64,000 nt of DNA from Aurantimonas sp. Leaf443 (GTDB taxonomy: Bacteria > Pseudomonadota > Alphaproteobacteria > Rhizobiales > Rhizobiaceae), in NCBI RefSeq assembly GCF_001425575.1, contig NZ_LMRD01000008.1, positions 17,170-81,169 of the forward strand. The letters run 5' to 3'. The first letter of the stretch is position 1, and every line of letters starts with the position of its first letter. This document shows, one piece after another, positions 10,119 to 21,697 of this stretch. Both the position numbers and the translations under genes were made by a program. Below the pieces are notes generated by a model. It made no database searches. It saw only the letters and a program-made list of their open reading frames with translations, and was not told the DNA's origin.

Positions 10119-10126
10119 GGGCGGCG

Positions 10127-12833
<2,707 letters not shown>

Positions 12834-13178
12834 GGTCGATCCTTGTCGCTGCGGCGGCGCGCGCGCCGCCCGTCCGATATGAGCCCCGGTGACAGGCCGA
12901 AGGGCGGCCTGCGAAAGGCCTTGCCGCGCGGCAAGGCCCCGCTCCCGACACCGGGCGTTCCTCTCCCGGCCGGCGCGCGCGAAGCGTCGCGGCCGCGACG
13001 CCGCACCTTGCCGACGCGGCCTCGAGCCCGATCTGGGGTTCGCGCCGCTCCCGGCAACGGCCGACACGCACAGTTGAGAAGGGGCGTGCCGCCGGCCCTT
13101 GCCCAAGCGCCGCCATGGGTATTTCTACGCGTCGCTAAGCCACGCTTATCTTTCGTCGTTCTGCCGGGAAGTCCAGAC
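12834..13178. other. Intergenic region with a perfect 22-bp palindrome
   Basis: This 345-base divergent gap holds no gene I can support. Its only striking element is a perfect 22-bp inverted repeat at 12917-12938 with no spacer (left arm GGCCTTGCCGC). It lies 84 bases upstream of the MBL hydrolase start and 240 bases upstream of the MFS start, so it could be a regulator site or a cruciform or hairpin. Confidence 0.6.
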
Positions 13179-14567
13179 TTGAAACGCACCGTCCCGATCG
13201 TCCTCGCCGTCGCCCTCTTCATGGAGAACATGGATTCGACGGTGATCGCGACGTCCCTCCCCGCCATCGCCGCCGATATCGGCACGAGCCCGATCGCGCT
13301 GAAGCTGGCGCTGACCAGCTACTACGTGTCGCTGGCGACCTTCATCCCGATCTCCGGCCGCCTTGCCGACCGGTACGGCGCCAATCTCGTCTTCCGCCTC
13401 GCCATCGCCGTGTTCATGGCCGGCTCGCTCGCCTGCGCGATGGCCGACAGCCTGACGGGCTTCGTCGCCGCGCGCTTCCTGCAGGGCATGGGCGGGGCGA
13501 TGATGACGCCGGTCGGGCGCCTGCTCCTGGTGCGCGCCGCGCCCAAGTCCGAGCTCGTCAGCGCCATGGCCTGGTTCACCATCCCCGCCCTGATCGGCCC
13601 GCTGGTCGGCCCGCCCATCGGCGGCGCCATCGCCACCTATGCCGACTGGCGCTGGATCTTCCTCATCAACATGCCGATCGGGATCGCCGGGATCTGGCTG
13701 GCGACGGTCTATCTTCCCAGGGTGGAGAAGGTGCGCGGCGTCTCCTTCGACGCGCCGGGCTTCGTGCTGTCGGGCATTGCCTGCGCCGGGCTCGTCTTCG
13801 GCCTCTCGGTCATCTCGCTGCCCGCCCTGCCGCCGGCCGTGGGCCTTGCCATGGCCGGCGCCGGTCTCGTCAGCGGCCTTCTCTTCGTGCGCCACGCGCG
13901 GCGCGTCCCCGAGCCGCTGCTGCGCCTCTCGCTGCTGCGCACCGACACGCTGCGCGCGGCGATGAGCGCGGGCATCCTGTTCCGCGTCGGCTCGGGCGCG
14001 GTGCCCTTCCTGCTGCCGCTGATGCTGCAGCTCGGCTTCGGCTACACGCCGTTCCAGTCGGGCCTCGTCTCCTCCGTCTCGATCGGCGGGGCGATGATGA
14101 TGAAGTTCCTCGCCAAGCCGATCCTCAAGCGCTTCGGCTTCCGCACCACGCTGATCGCGGCCGCGATCCTCGGCGGCTCGCTGATGGGCGCGCTCGCGCT
14201 CTTCGACCCCGCCTCGCCGATCGCGCTCGTCCTCGTCCTCCTGCTCGTCGGGGGCTTCTTCCGCTCGCTCTTCTTCACCGGCATCAACACGCTCGCCTTC
14301 GCCGACGTGCCGCCCGCGCGCGCCGGCGACGCCACCGCCATGCTCGCCTCGGTGCAGCAGATCTCCGTCGCGCTCGGCGTCGCGCTGGCCGGCGGCATCC
14401 TGGAGGCGGGCATGCTGATGGGCGGCCGCGAGGCGGCAACGCTCGCCGACTTCCACGCCGCCTTCCTCGTCGTCGGCGTCGTCACCGTCTCGGCCGCGCT
14501 CGCCTTTCTCGGCCTGCGGCGCGAGGCGGGCGACGAGGTGGCCGGCCGGCGCGTGCCGGCCGAGTGA
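13179..14567 (+). CDS. MFS transporter, DHA2 (drug:H+ antiporter) type
   Basis: A 462-residue, multi-helix major facilitator. The first helix carries the DHA2 hallmark LDSTVIxT-like sequence (MENMDSTVIATSLPAIAADIG), then loop motif A is GRLADRYGANL and motif C-like GPLVGPPIGG follows, indicating an antiporter. Such proteins export drugs or metabolites using the proton gradient. The start is TTG at 13179, preceded by GGGAAG, because no in-frame ATG gives a sensible N-terminus. There is no regulator next to it; the MBL hydrolase is divergent. Confidence 0.9.
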   Translation: MKRTVPIVLAVALFMENMDSTVIATSLPAIAADIGTSPIALKLALTSYYVSLATFIPISGRLADRYGANLVFRLAIAVFMAGSLACAMADSLTGFVAARFLQGMGGAMMTPVGRLLLVRAAPKSELVSAMAWFTIPALIGPLVGPPIGGAIATYADWRWIFLINMPIGIAGIWLATVYLPRVEKVRGVSFDAPGFVLSGIACAGLVFGLSVISLPALPPAVGLAMAGAGLVSGLLFVRHARRVPEPLLRLSLLRTDTLRAAMSAGILFRVGSGAVPFLLPLMLQLGFGYTPFQSGLVSSVSIGGAMMMKFLAKPILKRFGFRTTLIAAAILGGSLMGALALFDPASPIALVLVLLLVGGFFRSLFFTGINTLAFADVPPARAGDATAMLASVQQISVALGVALAGGILEAGMLMGGREAATLADFHAAFLVVGVVTVSAALAFLGLRREAGDEVAGRRVPAE

Positions 14568-14683
14568 CGCCGGGCCGGCCGCGGGGGCCACGGCCGGCGG
14601 TCAGGCGGGGCGACCAAGCGGGCGGGCGGCCTGGGTCGACAGAACCGGATCCCATGTGTCGTCCGATGCCCTGGGGCCGGCGG

Positions 14684-14911
14684 TCAGGCGGTCCGGGTGC
14701 GGTGGGCCGGGCCGGGCCGGCTGTCATTGGCGGGCCGGGCCTCGGCCGTCTCGATCGGGCCGTCCCGGTCGACGATCGCCTCCAGCATGTCCGCGATCTC
14801 GTGCAGCCGCTCGGCCGGCAGGCGCTGGGCGAGGCGCTCGGCGGGCCCGCGGCCGGCGAGCCGAAGGTCCAGCACCATCAAGAGAAGATCCGCAAGCGTC
14901 TTCTGGTTCAT
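14684..14911 (-). CDS. Small protein of unknown function
   Basis: A 75-residue open frame starting MNQKTLADLLLMVLDLRLAG, with amphipathic helices up to about residue 50 and a polar, Pro/Arg-rich tail. It has a good Shine-Dalgarno (GGGAG, seven bases upstream) and lies divergently from an AraC-type gene in a stretch with no other gene. I do not recognise a family. The long open frame extending upstream on this strand is only the antisense of the AraC gene. Confidence 0.55.
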   Translation of the reverse strand: MNQKTLADLLLMVLDLRLAGRGPAERLAQRLPAERLHEIADMLEAIVDRDGPIETAEARPANDSRPGPAHRTRTA

Positions 14912-15196
14912 GCGGTTCTCCCAGCGGTTCAAGCACCCGCAAGACGGTGCGCGCCCGCGACAGGACGGGCTCCCGCCCCGGTCTGCACGCGCCCGGCCGG
15001 AGCGAAGAGCATCGGCCATGAGCCACCCGGAGCATCCGTCGATCATAGCGTCTCGGACGGGCCGTCTCCATGTCCGAGCATCCCGCAAGCTTGTCCGAGC
15101 GTCCCGCCGGCACCCTCGCTTTGCGTGTCCCGTCGCGAAGGTCTGCAACTTCGGGCCGACAGCCGCATTCCGTGCTGGCTTGTCACGAGGTCGCCC

Positions 15197-16195
15197 ATGA
15201 AGAATCCGCCGTTCGCGCGTTTCGCGTTCGACAGCCGCAATCCCGATCTTGCCGATCCCTTCGAGGCCTATCACGACCTCTACGCCGTCGGCTCGGACGT
15301 CCAGCGCGTCGGCGCGCGGTTCGAGGCGCGCTTCGAGGCCAGGCTCCTCGACCGGCTCGTCCTCTTCGACCGGCATCTCAACGACGTCGCGCACGAGCGT
15401 ACGGCAACCCGCGTGCGCGCCGACGGCTTCACCCATTTCACCCTGCAGCTCGTTCTGTCCGGCCGGATGCGGATCGAGCTCGCGACCGGCGCGCGCGAGG
15501 TCCGACCCGGCGAGATCGCCGTGTTCGACCTCACGCGCCCGCAACGCACCCTCGCCTTCGACGCGCGGATCCTCACCTTCTCGGTGCCGCGCGACATCGT
15601 CGAACATGCGACCATCCACGCCATGGGCCTGCACGGCACCGTCCTCGACACCGCGCAGGGCGCGCTTCTGGCGGACGTGATGGTCTCCATCGTCAAGCGC
15701 CGTCTCGCCGAGACGACCAGCGACCCCGCCGGCGTGGTGCGCGTTCTCCAGGCCGGACTGGCGCTGGCGCTGCGGCGCGAGGACGACGGGCTCGACAAGG
15801 CCGACACGGTCGAGATCCTCGAGCGGGTGCGGCTCGTGGTGGAAGCGCATCTGGGCCGGCGCGACCTGGCGCCGGCGATCGTCGCCCATCTCTCCGGCGT
15901 CTCGCGCACGCAGCTCTACGCCCTGTTCAAGCCGATGGGCGGCGTCTCCCGCTACATCCAGGACCGCCGGGTCGCCCGGCTGCGGGCCTCGCTCCTCCAT
16001 GCCGGCGGACGCGCGACCAGCATCGAGCAGCTGGCGTTTCAGGCCGGCTTCGCCTCCGGCAGCCATGCCAGCCGCCTCTTCACCCAGACCTACGGCACCA
16101 CGCCGGGCCGGTTCCGCGCGGACGGCACCGATCGCACCGCCCTCGAACCGACCCGGCGCTCGCATTTCGAGACCTGGTTGCGGACGCTCGCGTGA
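15197..16195 (+). CDS. AraC-family transcriptional regulator
   Basis: A 332-residue regulator with an N-terminal AraC-binding-like sensor domain (to about 200) and a C-terminal double HTH (about 225-320). The HTH reads LAPAIVAHLSGVSRTQLYALF and ATSIEQLAFQAGFASGSHASRLFTQTYGTTPGRFR, which is the AraC signature. It resembles regulators of aromatic and carboxylate catabolism. The MFS gene starts only 19 bases after its stop, so that transporter is a likely target and co-transcribed. Confidence 0.9.
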   Translation: MKNPPFARFAFDSRNPDLADPFEAYHDLYAVGSDVQRVGARFEARFEARLLDRLVLFDRHLNDVAHERTATRVRADGFTHFTLQLVLSGRMRIELATGAREVRPGEIAVFDLTRPQRTLAFDARILTFSVPRDIVEHATIHAMGLHGTVLDTAQGALLADVMVSIVKRRLAETTSDPAGVVRVLQAGLALALRREDDGLDKADTVEILERVRLVVEAHLGRRDLAPAIVAHLSGVSRTQLYALFKPMGGVSRYIQDRRVARLRASLLHAGGRATSIEQLAFQAGFASGSHASRLFTQTYGTTPGRFRADGTDRTALEPTRRSHFETWLRTLA

Positions 16196-16214
16196 CCGGC
16201 GGGGCGGCAGGACG

Positions 16215-17501
16215 ATGAAACCGGGGATGCCGGCGGGCCTCGTCCTCGCGCTGTCGCTCTGCAACGTCGTCGCGACCATGGATCGCAACCTCTTCAGCCT
16301 CCTCCTCACCCCGATCAAGACGAGCCTCGGCCTCGGCGACACAGAGCTCGGCCTGCTGCAGGGCACGGGCTTCGCCCTCCTCTATGCCCTCGCCGTCGTT
16401 CCCGCGGGCCTCCTCGCCGACCGCCTCGACCGCCGCCGCCTCCTCGCCGCCGGACTGGGCCTCTGGAGCATGGGCATCCTCTCCTATGCCCTGGCGCCCG
16501 GCTTCTCCGCCCTCTTCGCCGCCTCGCTCGTGGTCGGGCTCGGCCAGGCGGTGCTGCAGCCCTGCGTCCTGCCCATCCTGGTCCAGTCCTTCCCGGCGCG
16601 CGCGCACGGGCGCGCCATCGCCGTCTTCACCGCGGGCGCGGTGGCGGGGCGGGCGACAGCCCTCATCGGCGGCGGCGCCGTCCTCGCCGCGCTTTCGCGC
16701 GGCACGCCGTGGCCGGGCGCGATCGAGCCGTGGCGTCTCGTGATCCTCCTCTCCCTGATCCTGAACGCGCTGGCGCTCGCCGCCTTTCTCGCCAGCCGGC
16801 CGCCGGACGGAGCCCGCACGGCGCCGACCGGCGCGGATCGCCGCCACGCAGCCGCGCTGGCCGCCCTTCGAGCCACGCGCCCGCTCGCCTTGCGGCTCTT
16901 CCTGCAGATGAGCGCGACGGTCCTCGTCCTGCAGAGCACGGTGGCCTGGGCGCCGACCCTCCTGCATCGCCGCTTCGACCTCGCGCCGGCGAGTGCCGCG
17001 CTCGCGGCCGGCGGCGTGATGGTGCTCGCGGGAATCTGCGGACATCTGGCGGGCGGCGGGCTCGTCGATGCGGCGGGCGCGCGGCGGCGCCGGGCGGCGC
17101 CGTTCCTCGTGGGCGCGGGTGCGCTCGCGACAGGCGCCCCCTTCCTCGCGCTCTTCGCGCTGGCGCCCGGCCTGCCGACGGCGCTTCTCGGCCTTGCGGG
17201 CTTTGCCGCCGCCATCGGCGCCGCGGCGCCGTCGAGCCTCGCCGCCCTGCAGGATCTGGCGCAACCGGCGGTGCGCGGCGCCGTCACCGGCCTGATGCTG
17301 GCGGCCGCCACGCTTTTCGGCCTCGGCCTCGGCCCCTTCGTCGTCGGCCTCGTCAGCGACGGTCTCGCGAGCGGCGGCGGGGCCCTCGGTCCGGCTCTCC
17401 TCGTCGTCGTCCTGCCGGTCGTCGCCTTGGGCGTTTCGTCCGCGCTGTCGGCCGCGACCCGTCTCGCCAGCCGGACCGGCGCCCCGGCCCTGCGAGCCTG
17501 A
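16215..17501 (+). CDS. MFS transporter (spinster-like group)
   Basis: A 428-residue major facilitator with about 12 helices. Features include the N-terminal NVVATMDRNLFSLLLTPIK segment, typical of the spinster/sugar-phosphate-like branch, and motif A as GLLADRLDRRRLL. The long central loop around residues 195-215 separates the two six-helix halves. The substrate is unknown. It follows the AraC regulator by 19 bases, so uptake or efflux under that regulator's control is plausible. Confidence 0.88.
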   Translation: MKPGMPAGLVLALSLCNVVATMDRNLFSLLLTPIKTSLGLGDTELGLLQGTGFALLYALAVVPAGLLADRLDRRRLLAAGLGLWSMGILSYALAPGFSALFAASLVVGLGQAVLQPCVLPILVQSFPARAHGRAIAVFTAGAVAGRATALIGGGAVLAALSRGTPWPGAIEPWRLVILLSLILNALALAAFLASRPPDGARTAPTGADRRHAAALAALRATRPLALRLFLQMSATVLVLQSTVAWAPTLLHRRFDLAPASAALAAGGVMVLAGICGHLAGGGLVDAAGARRRRAAPFLVGAGALATGAPFLALFALAPGLPTALLGLAGFAAAIGAAAPSSLAALQDLAQPAVRGAVTGLMLAAATLFGLGLGPFVVGLVSDGLASGGGALGPALLVVVLPVVALGVSSALSAATRLASRTGAPALRA

Positions 17502-17503
17502 CC

Positions 17504-17525
17504 GGGCGAGACATCGGCCTCGCCC
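17504..17525 (+). terminator. Hairpin after the MFS gene
   Basis: A 7-bp GC-rich stem (GGGCGAG / CTCGCCC) with an 8-base loop begins three bases after the MFS stop codon and lies between convergent genes. There is no T run, so it is a plausible but weak intrinsic terminator. Confidence 0.45.
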
Positions 17526-17604
17526 CGTTCTGCGGGATGCCTTCTTCGACGGCACGCCCCGAAGCGCCGCCGGGCGAGCCGAAAGCAAGAGGTAAGCCGG
17601 CGCT

Positions 17605-18354
17605 TCAGTCCTCGCCGCGCGGATCGTCGCGCCAGTCGGGCGCCGGCGCCTCGGCCTCGCGCTCCTCCGGCCGGTTGCCCTTGAAGCCCTTGGCCAGGAC
17701 GTAGAGTTCCACCGAGCCGTCGCGGCTCGCAGGCGGCTTCACATGGTGGACGGTGGCGAAGGACTGCTTGAGGAGCGTCAGGAGATCCTGCTCCGTGCCG
17801 CCCTGGAAGGTCTTGGTGAGGAAATGCCCGCCGGGCTTCAGCGTGCGCACGGCGAAATCGGCGGCCACCTCGCACAGATGCATGGTGCGCAGGTGGTCGG
17901 TGCGTCGGTGCCCGGTCGTGGGCGCCGCCATGTCCGACAGGACGATGTCCGGCGCGCCGCCCAGCGTCTCGATGAGGCGGGCGGGCGCGGCCTCGTCGAG
18001 AAAGTCCATCTCCAGGATCGTCGCGCCGGCCACGGGCTCGACGGCGAGATAGTCGATGCCCACGACGCGCAGGTCGTCCACCGTCGAGCCGATGCGCTCG
18101 GCCGCGATCTGGCACCAGCCGCCGGGCGCCGCCCCGAGGTCCACCACCAGCATGCCCGGCTTGAGAAGGTGGTAGCGGTCGTCGATCTCGGCGAGCTTGT
18201 AGGCCGCGCGCGAGCGATAGCCGTCGGCCTTGGCGCGCTTCACGTAAGGGTCGTTCAGCTGGCGCTGCAGCCAGGCGCGCGAGGAGGCCTTGAGCTTGTT
18301 GTTCTTCTTCACGCGCACGAAGAGCCCGCGGTCGTCGCCGCGCCCCCCGCTCAC
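17605..18354 (-). CDS. rlmE: 23S rRNA 2'-O-ribose U2552 methyltransferase
   Basis: A 249-residue RrmJ/FtsJ-family enzyme that methylates U2552 in the A-loop of 23S rRNA late in 50S assembly. The SAM site is [12 protein letters not shown], and the K-D-K-E tetrad is visible: Lys in YRSRAAYKL, Asp in [11 protein letters not shown], Lys in LTKTFQGG and Glu in [11 protein letters not shown] chose GTG at 18354, which overlaps the upstream phosphatase stop (GTGA); the N-terminus then reads [10 protein letters not shown] before the basic VKKNNKLK region. The acidic C-terminal tail is longer than in E. coli. Confidence 0.95.
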   Translation of the reverse strand: MSGGRGDDRGLFVRVKKNNKLKASSRAWLQRQLNDPYVKRAKADGYRSRAAYKLAEIDDRYHLLKPGMLVVDLGAAPGGWCQIAAERIGSTVDDLRVVGIDYLAVEPVAGATILEMDFLDEAAPARLIETLGGAPDIVLSDMAAPTTGHRRTDHLRTMHLCEVAADFAVRTLKPGGHFLTKTFQGGTEQDLLTLLKQSFATVHHVKPPASRDGSVELYVLAKGFKGNRPEEREAEAPAPDWRDDPRGED

Positions 18355-20462
18355 GAGGCGGCCCTTCGCACCGCGTCGGCGCGCCGCCAGGCATTGTCCG
18401 CCACCATCATCTCCGTCAGCAATCCTTCCCTGAGGCCCCGATCGGCCACGCGCAGGCGCGGCGCCGGCCACACGCGCCGGATCGCCTCCAGGATCGCGCA
18501 GCCCGCCAGGACCAGATCGGCCCTGTCGCTGCCGATGCAAGGGTTGGCGACGCGGTCCTCGAAGCTCCAGGAGGCGATCCGGGCGACCAGTTCGTCCGCC
18601 TCCTCCGAGGTCAGCCACAGCCCGTCCACCTGCCGGCGGTCGTAGCGCTCGAGCTTCAGATGGATGCCGGCGAGCGTCGTCACCGTGCCGGACGTGCCCA
18701 GAAGATGGAAGTTGCGCCCGCCCACGATGGCATCGAGCTTGTGGCGGTCGGGAAAGCCCTCGATCAGCGCCACGGTCTCGGCGATCATGGTCTCGAAGAT
18801 CTCGGGCGTCACGTTGCGTCCGCCATGCTTCTCGGCCAGCGTCACGACGCCCGTCGGCAGCGAGGTCCAGGCCACGATATTGCTGGCGAGCCGGCGCGAC
18901 ATGCCCCCGCGCAGGTCGAGCAGCGCGATCTCCGAGGAGCCGCCGCCGATGTCGAAGAGGACCGCGCCCGAGGCGCCGCGATCGACCAGCGAGCCGCAGC
19001 CCGAGACCGCGAGACGCGCCTCGGTCTCGCGGCTGACGATCTCCAGCGAGAGGCCCGTCTCCTTCTCCACCCGCTCGATGAACTCCACGCCGTTGGCCGC
19101 CGCCCGGCAGGCCTCGGTCGCGATCAGCCGCGCCCCGCGCACGTCGCGCGCGGCCAGCTTCTGCGCGCAGATGCCGAGCGCCGCGACGGCGCGGTCCATC
19201 GCCCCGCCCGAGAGGCTGCCGGTGCGCCCCAGACCCTCGCCGAGCCGCACGATGCGCGAGAAGGCGTCGACGACGCGGAACTGGCCCGGGCGCGTCGGCA
19301 TGGCGACGAGAAGGCGGCAATTGTTGGTGCCGAGATCGAGCGCGGCATAGACGGGTGGGCGCTCGGGCGGCCTTGCCTCGGAGAGCGCGTCGCTCGCCGC
19401 GCGCCGCGGTGCCGTGCCGTCCGGCGCGGGCCGGATGGCAGCGTGGCCCGCGGGCTGGCGCGCGATCATAGCCCCCCTGGCCTCGGCGGGACCGACGGCC
19501 TGGCCGGTCGGCTGTCCATGGCCTTGGCCGCGCGGCGCCGCTTCCTGCGGCCCGGTACCCGGCGCTGCCGCATGTCCCGGCGCGCCGCGCCGCTTGCGCC
19601 GCCGCGGCTTGCGCGACGCCTGTGCCGGCGGCTCGCCCGCGAGCGCCGACGCCGCGCCCGCGGCCCGCGCGCGCCCATCCCGGCTCGCGCCCGCATCCGT
19701 GCCCGATCCCGCCGCCTTGCGGCGACGCCGGCGCTGCCGCTTGGTCAAGGGATCGCCGTCGCGCGTCTCGCCGGGTCCCGACGCCTGATCGCGGCGGGCG
19801 GCGCCCTCGTCGGCCGTGCCGCCCAATCCTTTGCCGCGACGGCGCCCGGCGGGCTGGGCCTCGACCGTCGTCTCGCCCCACAAAGGCTTCGCCGAGGCGA
19901 CGGAGCCGCCGCGGGTCTCCCCGCGCTCCCCAGGCGCGCGCGGCGCAGCGGCGGACTGCACCGCGGTTCCGGCTTGCGAGCCGGCCGGGCGCCGATCCCT
20001 GAATGGCGATTGCGATCCGTCGGAAGCGGCCGGACGCGACGCCCGCGCAACGCGCCGGGACGCGGCGTCTGGCGCAGGCGCGATCGGATCGGAGGCGGCC
20101 CGCGAGCCGTTCGTCGGGCCGTCCGGCCGTCGCGCAGCGCCCGCCTCGCCCGCCTCGCCCGCGCGCGAGGTGGCGCCGCGGCCGGACGGGACGCCCGGTT
20201 CGAAGACGCTTCCATCACGCCCGCCCGAGGGTTCGGCGAACGCGTCGTCCGCCCCCCGCTCGGCCGTCACGAAGCCTCGCCGCGAACCGTGCGACGGGCC
20301 GTCCGTTCGGGCGCCCTTGGGTCGCAGGACGGTCTCCGGCCCCGGCGGTTCCGTTTGGGCAAGGGGCGCGGGAAGCCCGCCTCCCTCGCGATCATGGTTG
20401 CGCACGTCTGACTTTCCGGCGCGGCGCGGCCCGAAGGCGGGCGCCTGCGCCTCGTATCTCAT
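18351..20462 (-). CDS. ppx: Ppx/GppA phosphatase with long disordered N-terminus
   Basis: A 703-residue frame. Residues 371 to the end form the ASKHA-fold exopolyphosphatase/pppGpp phosphohydrolase: [11 protein letters not shown] (P-loop 1), [11 protein letters not shown], and [12 protein letters not shown] (P-loop 2). It should remove phosphate from polyphosphate or pppGpp. Residues 1-370 are low-complexity, rich in Pro, Gly, Ala and Arg, with basic clusters at 241-249 (KRQRRRRRK) and 284-292. The ATG at 20462 lacks a clear Shine-Dalgarno; an internal ATG at 19469, preceded by a G-rich run, would give a normal 372-residue enzyme, so the start is uncertain. It is translationally coupled to rlmE. 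Confidence 0.85.
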   Translation of the reverse strand: MRYEAQAPAFGPRRAGKSDVRNHDREGGGLPAPLAQTEPPGPETVLRPKGARTDGPSHGSRRGFVTAERGADDAFAEPSGGRDGSVFEPGVPSGRGATSRAGEAGEAGAARRPDGPTNGSRAASDPIAPAPDAASRRVARASRPAASDGSQSPFRDRRPAGSQAGTAVQSAAAPRAPGERGETRGGSVASAKPLWGETTVEAQPAGRRRGKGLGGTADEGAARRDQASGPGETRDGDPLTKRQRRRRRKAAGSGTDAGASRDGRARAAGAASALAGEPPAQASRKPRRRKRRGAPGHAAAPGTGPQEAAPRGQGHGQPTGQAVGPAEARGAMIARQPAGHAAIRPAPDGTAPRRAASDALSEARPPERPPVYAALDLGTNNCRLLVAMPTRPGQFRVVDAFSRIVRLGEGLGRTGSLSGGAMDRAVAALGICAQKLAARDVRGARLIATEACRAAANGVEFIERVEKETGLSLEIVSRETEARLAVSGCGSLVDRGASGAVLFDIGGGSSEIALLDLRGGMSRRLASNIVAWTSLPTGVVTLAEKHGGRNVTPEIFETMIAETVALIEGFPDRHKLDAIVGGRNFHLLGTSGTVTTLAGIHLKLERYDRRQVDGLWLTSEEADELVARIASWSFEDRVANPCIGSDRADLVLAGCAILEAIRRVWPAPRLRVADRGLREGLLTEMMVADNAWRRADAVRRAAS

Positions 20463-20623
20463 GTTGTTGGCGCGGAGTGTATCAAGCCTTCGTGCGAGCA
20501 CAAGCCGCCCATCCGCCCGCATTTTCAGCCTTTTCCGGCAGGCCCCTCCCGCTCCTTCGAGCCCGCGCCTCCACCCCGCGCCTTGAGACGCCGCCACCGC
20601 ACCCGATTTTTTCGCCCGGAGGG

Positions 20624-20652
20624 TTCACACAGCCGCCGCCATTCGCTATACG
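20624..20652 (+). promoter_or_regulatory. Promoter of tRNA-Gln
   Basis: TTCACA at 20624-20629 and TATACG at 20647-20652 are separated by 17 bases and lie 27 bases before the mature tRNA, as expected for a sigma-70-type tRNA promoter. Confidence 0.5.
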
Positions 20653-20679
20653 CCCCTCACCAAGGCGCTCGGCGCCCGG

Positions 20680-20753
20680 TGGGGAATAGGTTAACGGTAG
20701 ACCAGCGGACTCTGACTCCGTTAGTCCTGGTTCGAATCCAGGTTCCCCAGCCA
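20680..20753 (+). tRNA. tRNA-Gln (anticodon CUG)
   Basis: A complete 74-nt cloverleaf. The 7-bp acceptor stem is TGGGGAA/TTCCCCA with the weak U1:A72 pair typical of tRNA-Gln. The D-arm is present, the anticodon stem GCGGA/TCCGT holds loop CTCTGAC (anticodon CTG), and the T-arm is CCTGGTTCGAATCCAGG. Discriminator G and an encoded CCA follow. It reads CAG codons. The 3' half is a classic target for tyrosine-recombinase integration, and an integrase remnant lies 146 bases downstream. Confidence 0.97.
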
Positions 20754-20898
20754 GCATACAGCAAGCTCCTGTAATTATTGTTTTTTCGGCGGCTGAGAAT
20801 CCTCTCGGCCCTTTCGCCACGCGATGTGCCCAAACCTGTAGCCCACAGGTGATGCCCGTCGGCGTCTCCTCGGGCTCGCGGCTCAAGGGGTCCGGTCG

Positions 20899-21153
20899 GT
20901 GGCGACTCGGCATGACACAAGCAATCTCGAACGGCGCGGCCACACCTTCTACTGGCGCGCTCGCGTGCCGACGCGCTTCCGGAAGGTGCCTCCGCAAGCC
21001 CGCCTCTCCTTCTCACTTCGGTTGTCCGACCATCACAAAGCGGCCTACATGGCGCGGCGGCTCAACACGCTGCTTGCCGACCTCACCGTGAGACCGACCG
21101 CCGCGATGACTGGACTTGCCTCGAGAAAGTGGAGCGTTCTCAATGCTGCCTGA
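20899..21153 (+). pseudogene. Truncated phage-type integrase (N-terminus only)
   Basis: The 84-residue frame reads LERRGHTFYWRARVP and then LSFSLRLSDHHKAAYMARRLN, the N-terminal DNA-binding segment of tyrosine site-specific integrases that sit beside tRNA genes. Homology stops near residue 65 (about base 21093), where IS-like sequence begins. The whole catalytic domain (Arg-His-Arg-Tyr) is missing, so it cannot recombine. The start is GTG 20899 by homology only. Its position 146 bases after tRNA-Gln suggests a former genomic island inserted in that tRNA. Confidence 0.8.
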
Positions 21154-21161
21154 GGAACTCC

Positions 21162-21290
21162 ATGGCAGAGGCGCAGGGACGATTCACGAAGGACTTTCAG
21201 GAGGAGGCCGTGCGTCAGGTCGAGGCGAGCGGCCGGACGCAGCGCGAGGTCGCGGAAGACTTTGGCATCGGGGTATCGACACTGTGGCGC
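21162..21290 (+). pseudogene. IS3-family OrfA transposase fragment
   Basis: From ATG 21162 (GAGGAA upstream) the frame reads GRFTKDFQEEAVRQVEASGR and TQREVAEDFGIGVSTLWR. This is the helix-turn-helix of IS3-type OrfA transposases. After about 43 residues the similarity ends abruptly. The rest of the open frame, to 21752, is unrelated sequence and no OrfB follows, so the element is dead. Confidence 0.8.
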
Positions 21291-21313
21291 CCGATCTTCC
21301 GTCTCGACGAGAG

Positions 21314-21463
21314 CCGGACACGAAGAAGCGCAATCTCTTCGCGCTCGGCAAACGCCAGATACCGTCCGAAAAACGGCTTGGCCGACGGCCTGACCATTGC
21401 CGGTGTCATGCCGGCCGCCTTTCGGAACCAGCGGGCGCCGACAGGGGCCGAGATGCCCGCCGA
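21314..21463 (-). pseudogene. IS30-family transposase N-terminal fragment
   Basis: On the minus strand about 50 residues read GISAPVGARWFRKAAGM and GRYLAFAEREEIALLR, the start of IS30-family transposases before their HTH. The continuation runs directly into the antisense of the IS3 fragment, so the rest was lost at that junction. The bases 21464-21697 next to it show no gene I recognise and are probably further IS debris. Confidence 0.7.
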
Positions 21464-21697
21464 CACAGCCGCGTCTTTGCTGCCAATCCTCGGAGCAATA
21501 CCGGACCGGAACCGCGGGAGCTCGGCTCGTGAGGCCGATGGTGGCCGTCGCGGTGATGGCAATCGCGCTTGTCCCGAAGGATCCGATCTCCGTTTCCTGA
21601 TGTCCATCGCCACTCCTTGCCCGAGGCAGAAGACCGGACGATCAGGTGTCGCGACGGCCGTTCGAAGGTCGGCGATACGGGTCGATCACGGGCCGCT

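Noticed and set aside
20787..20820. Intrinsic terminator after tRNA-Gln
   Set aside because: An 8-bp hairpin (20791-20810) exists, but its T run precedes rather than follows the stem on the plus strand, so it is not a normal terminator for the tRNA.
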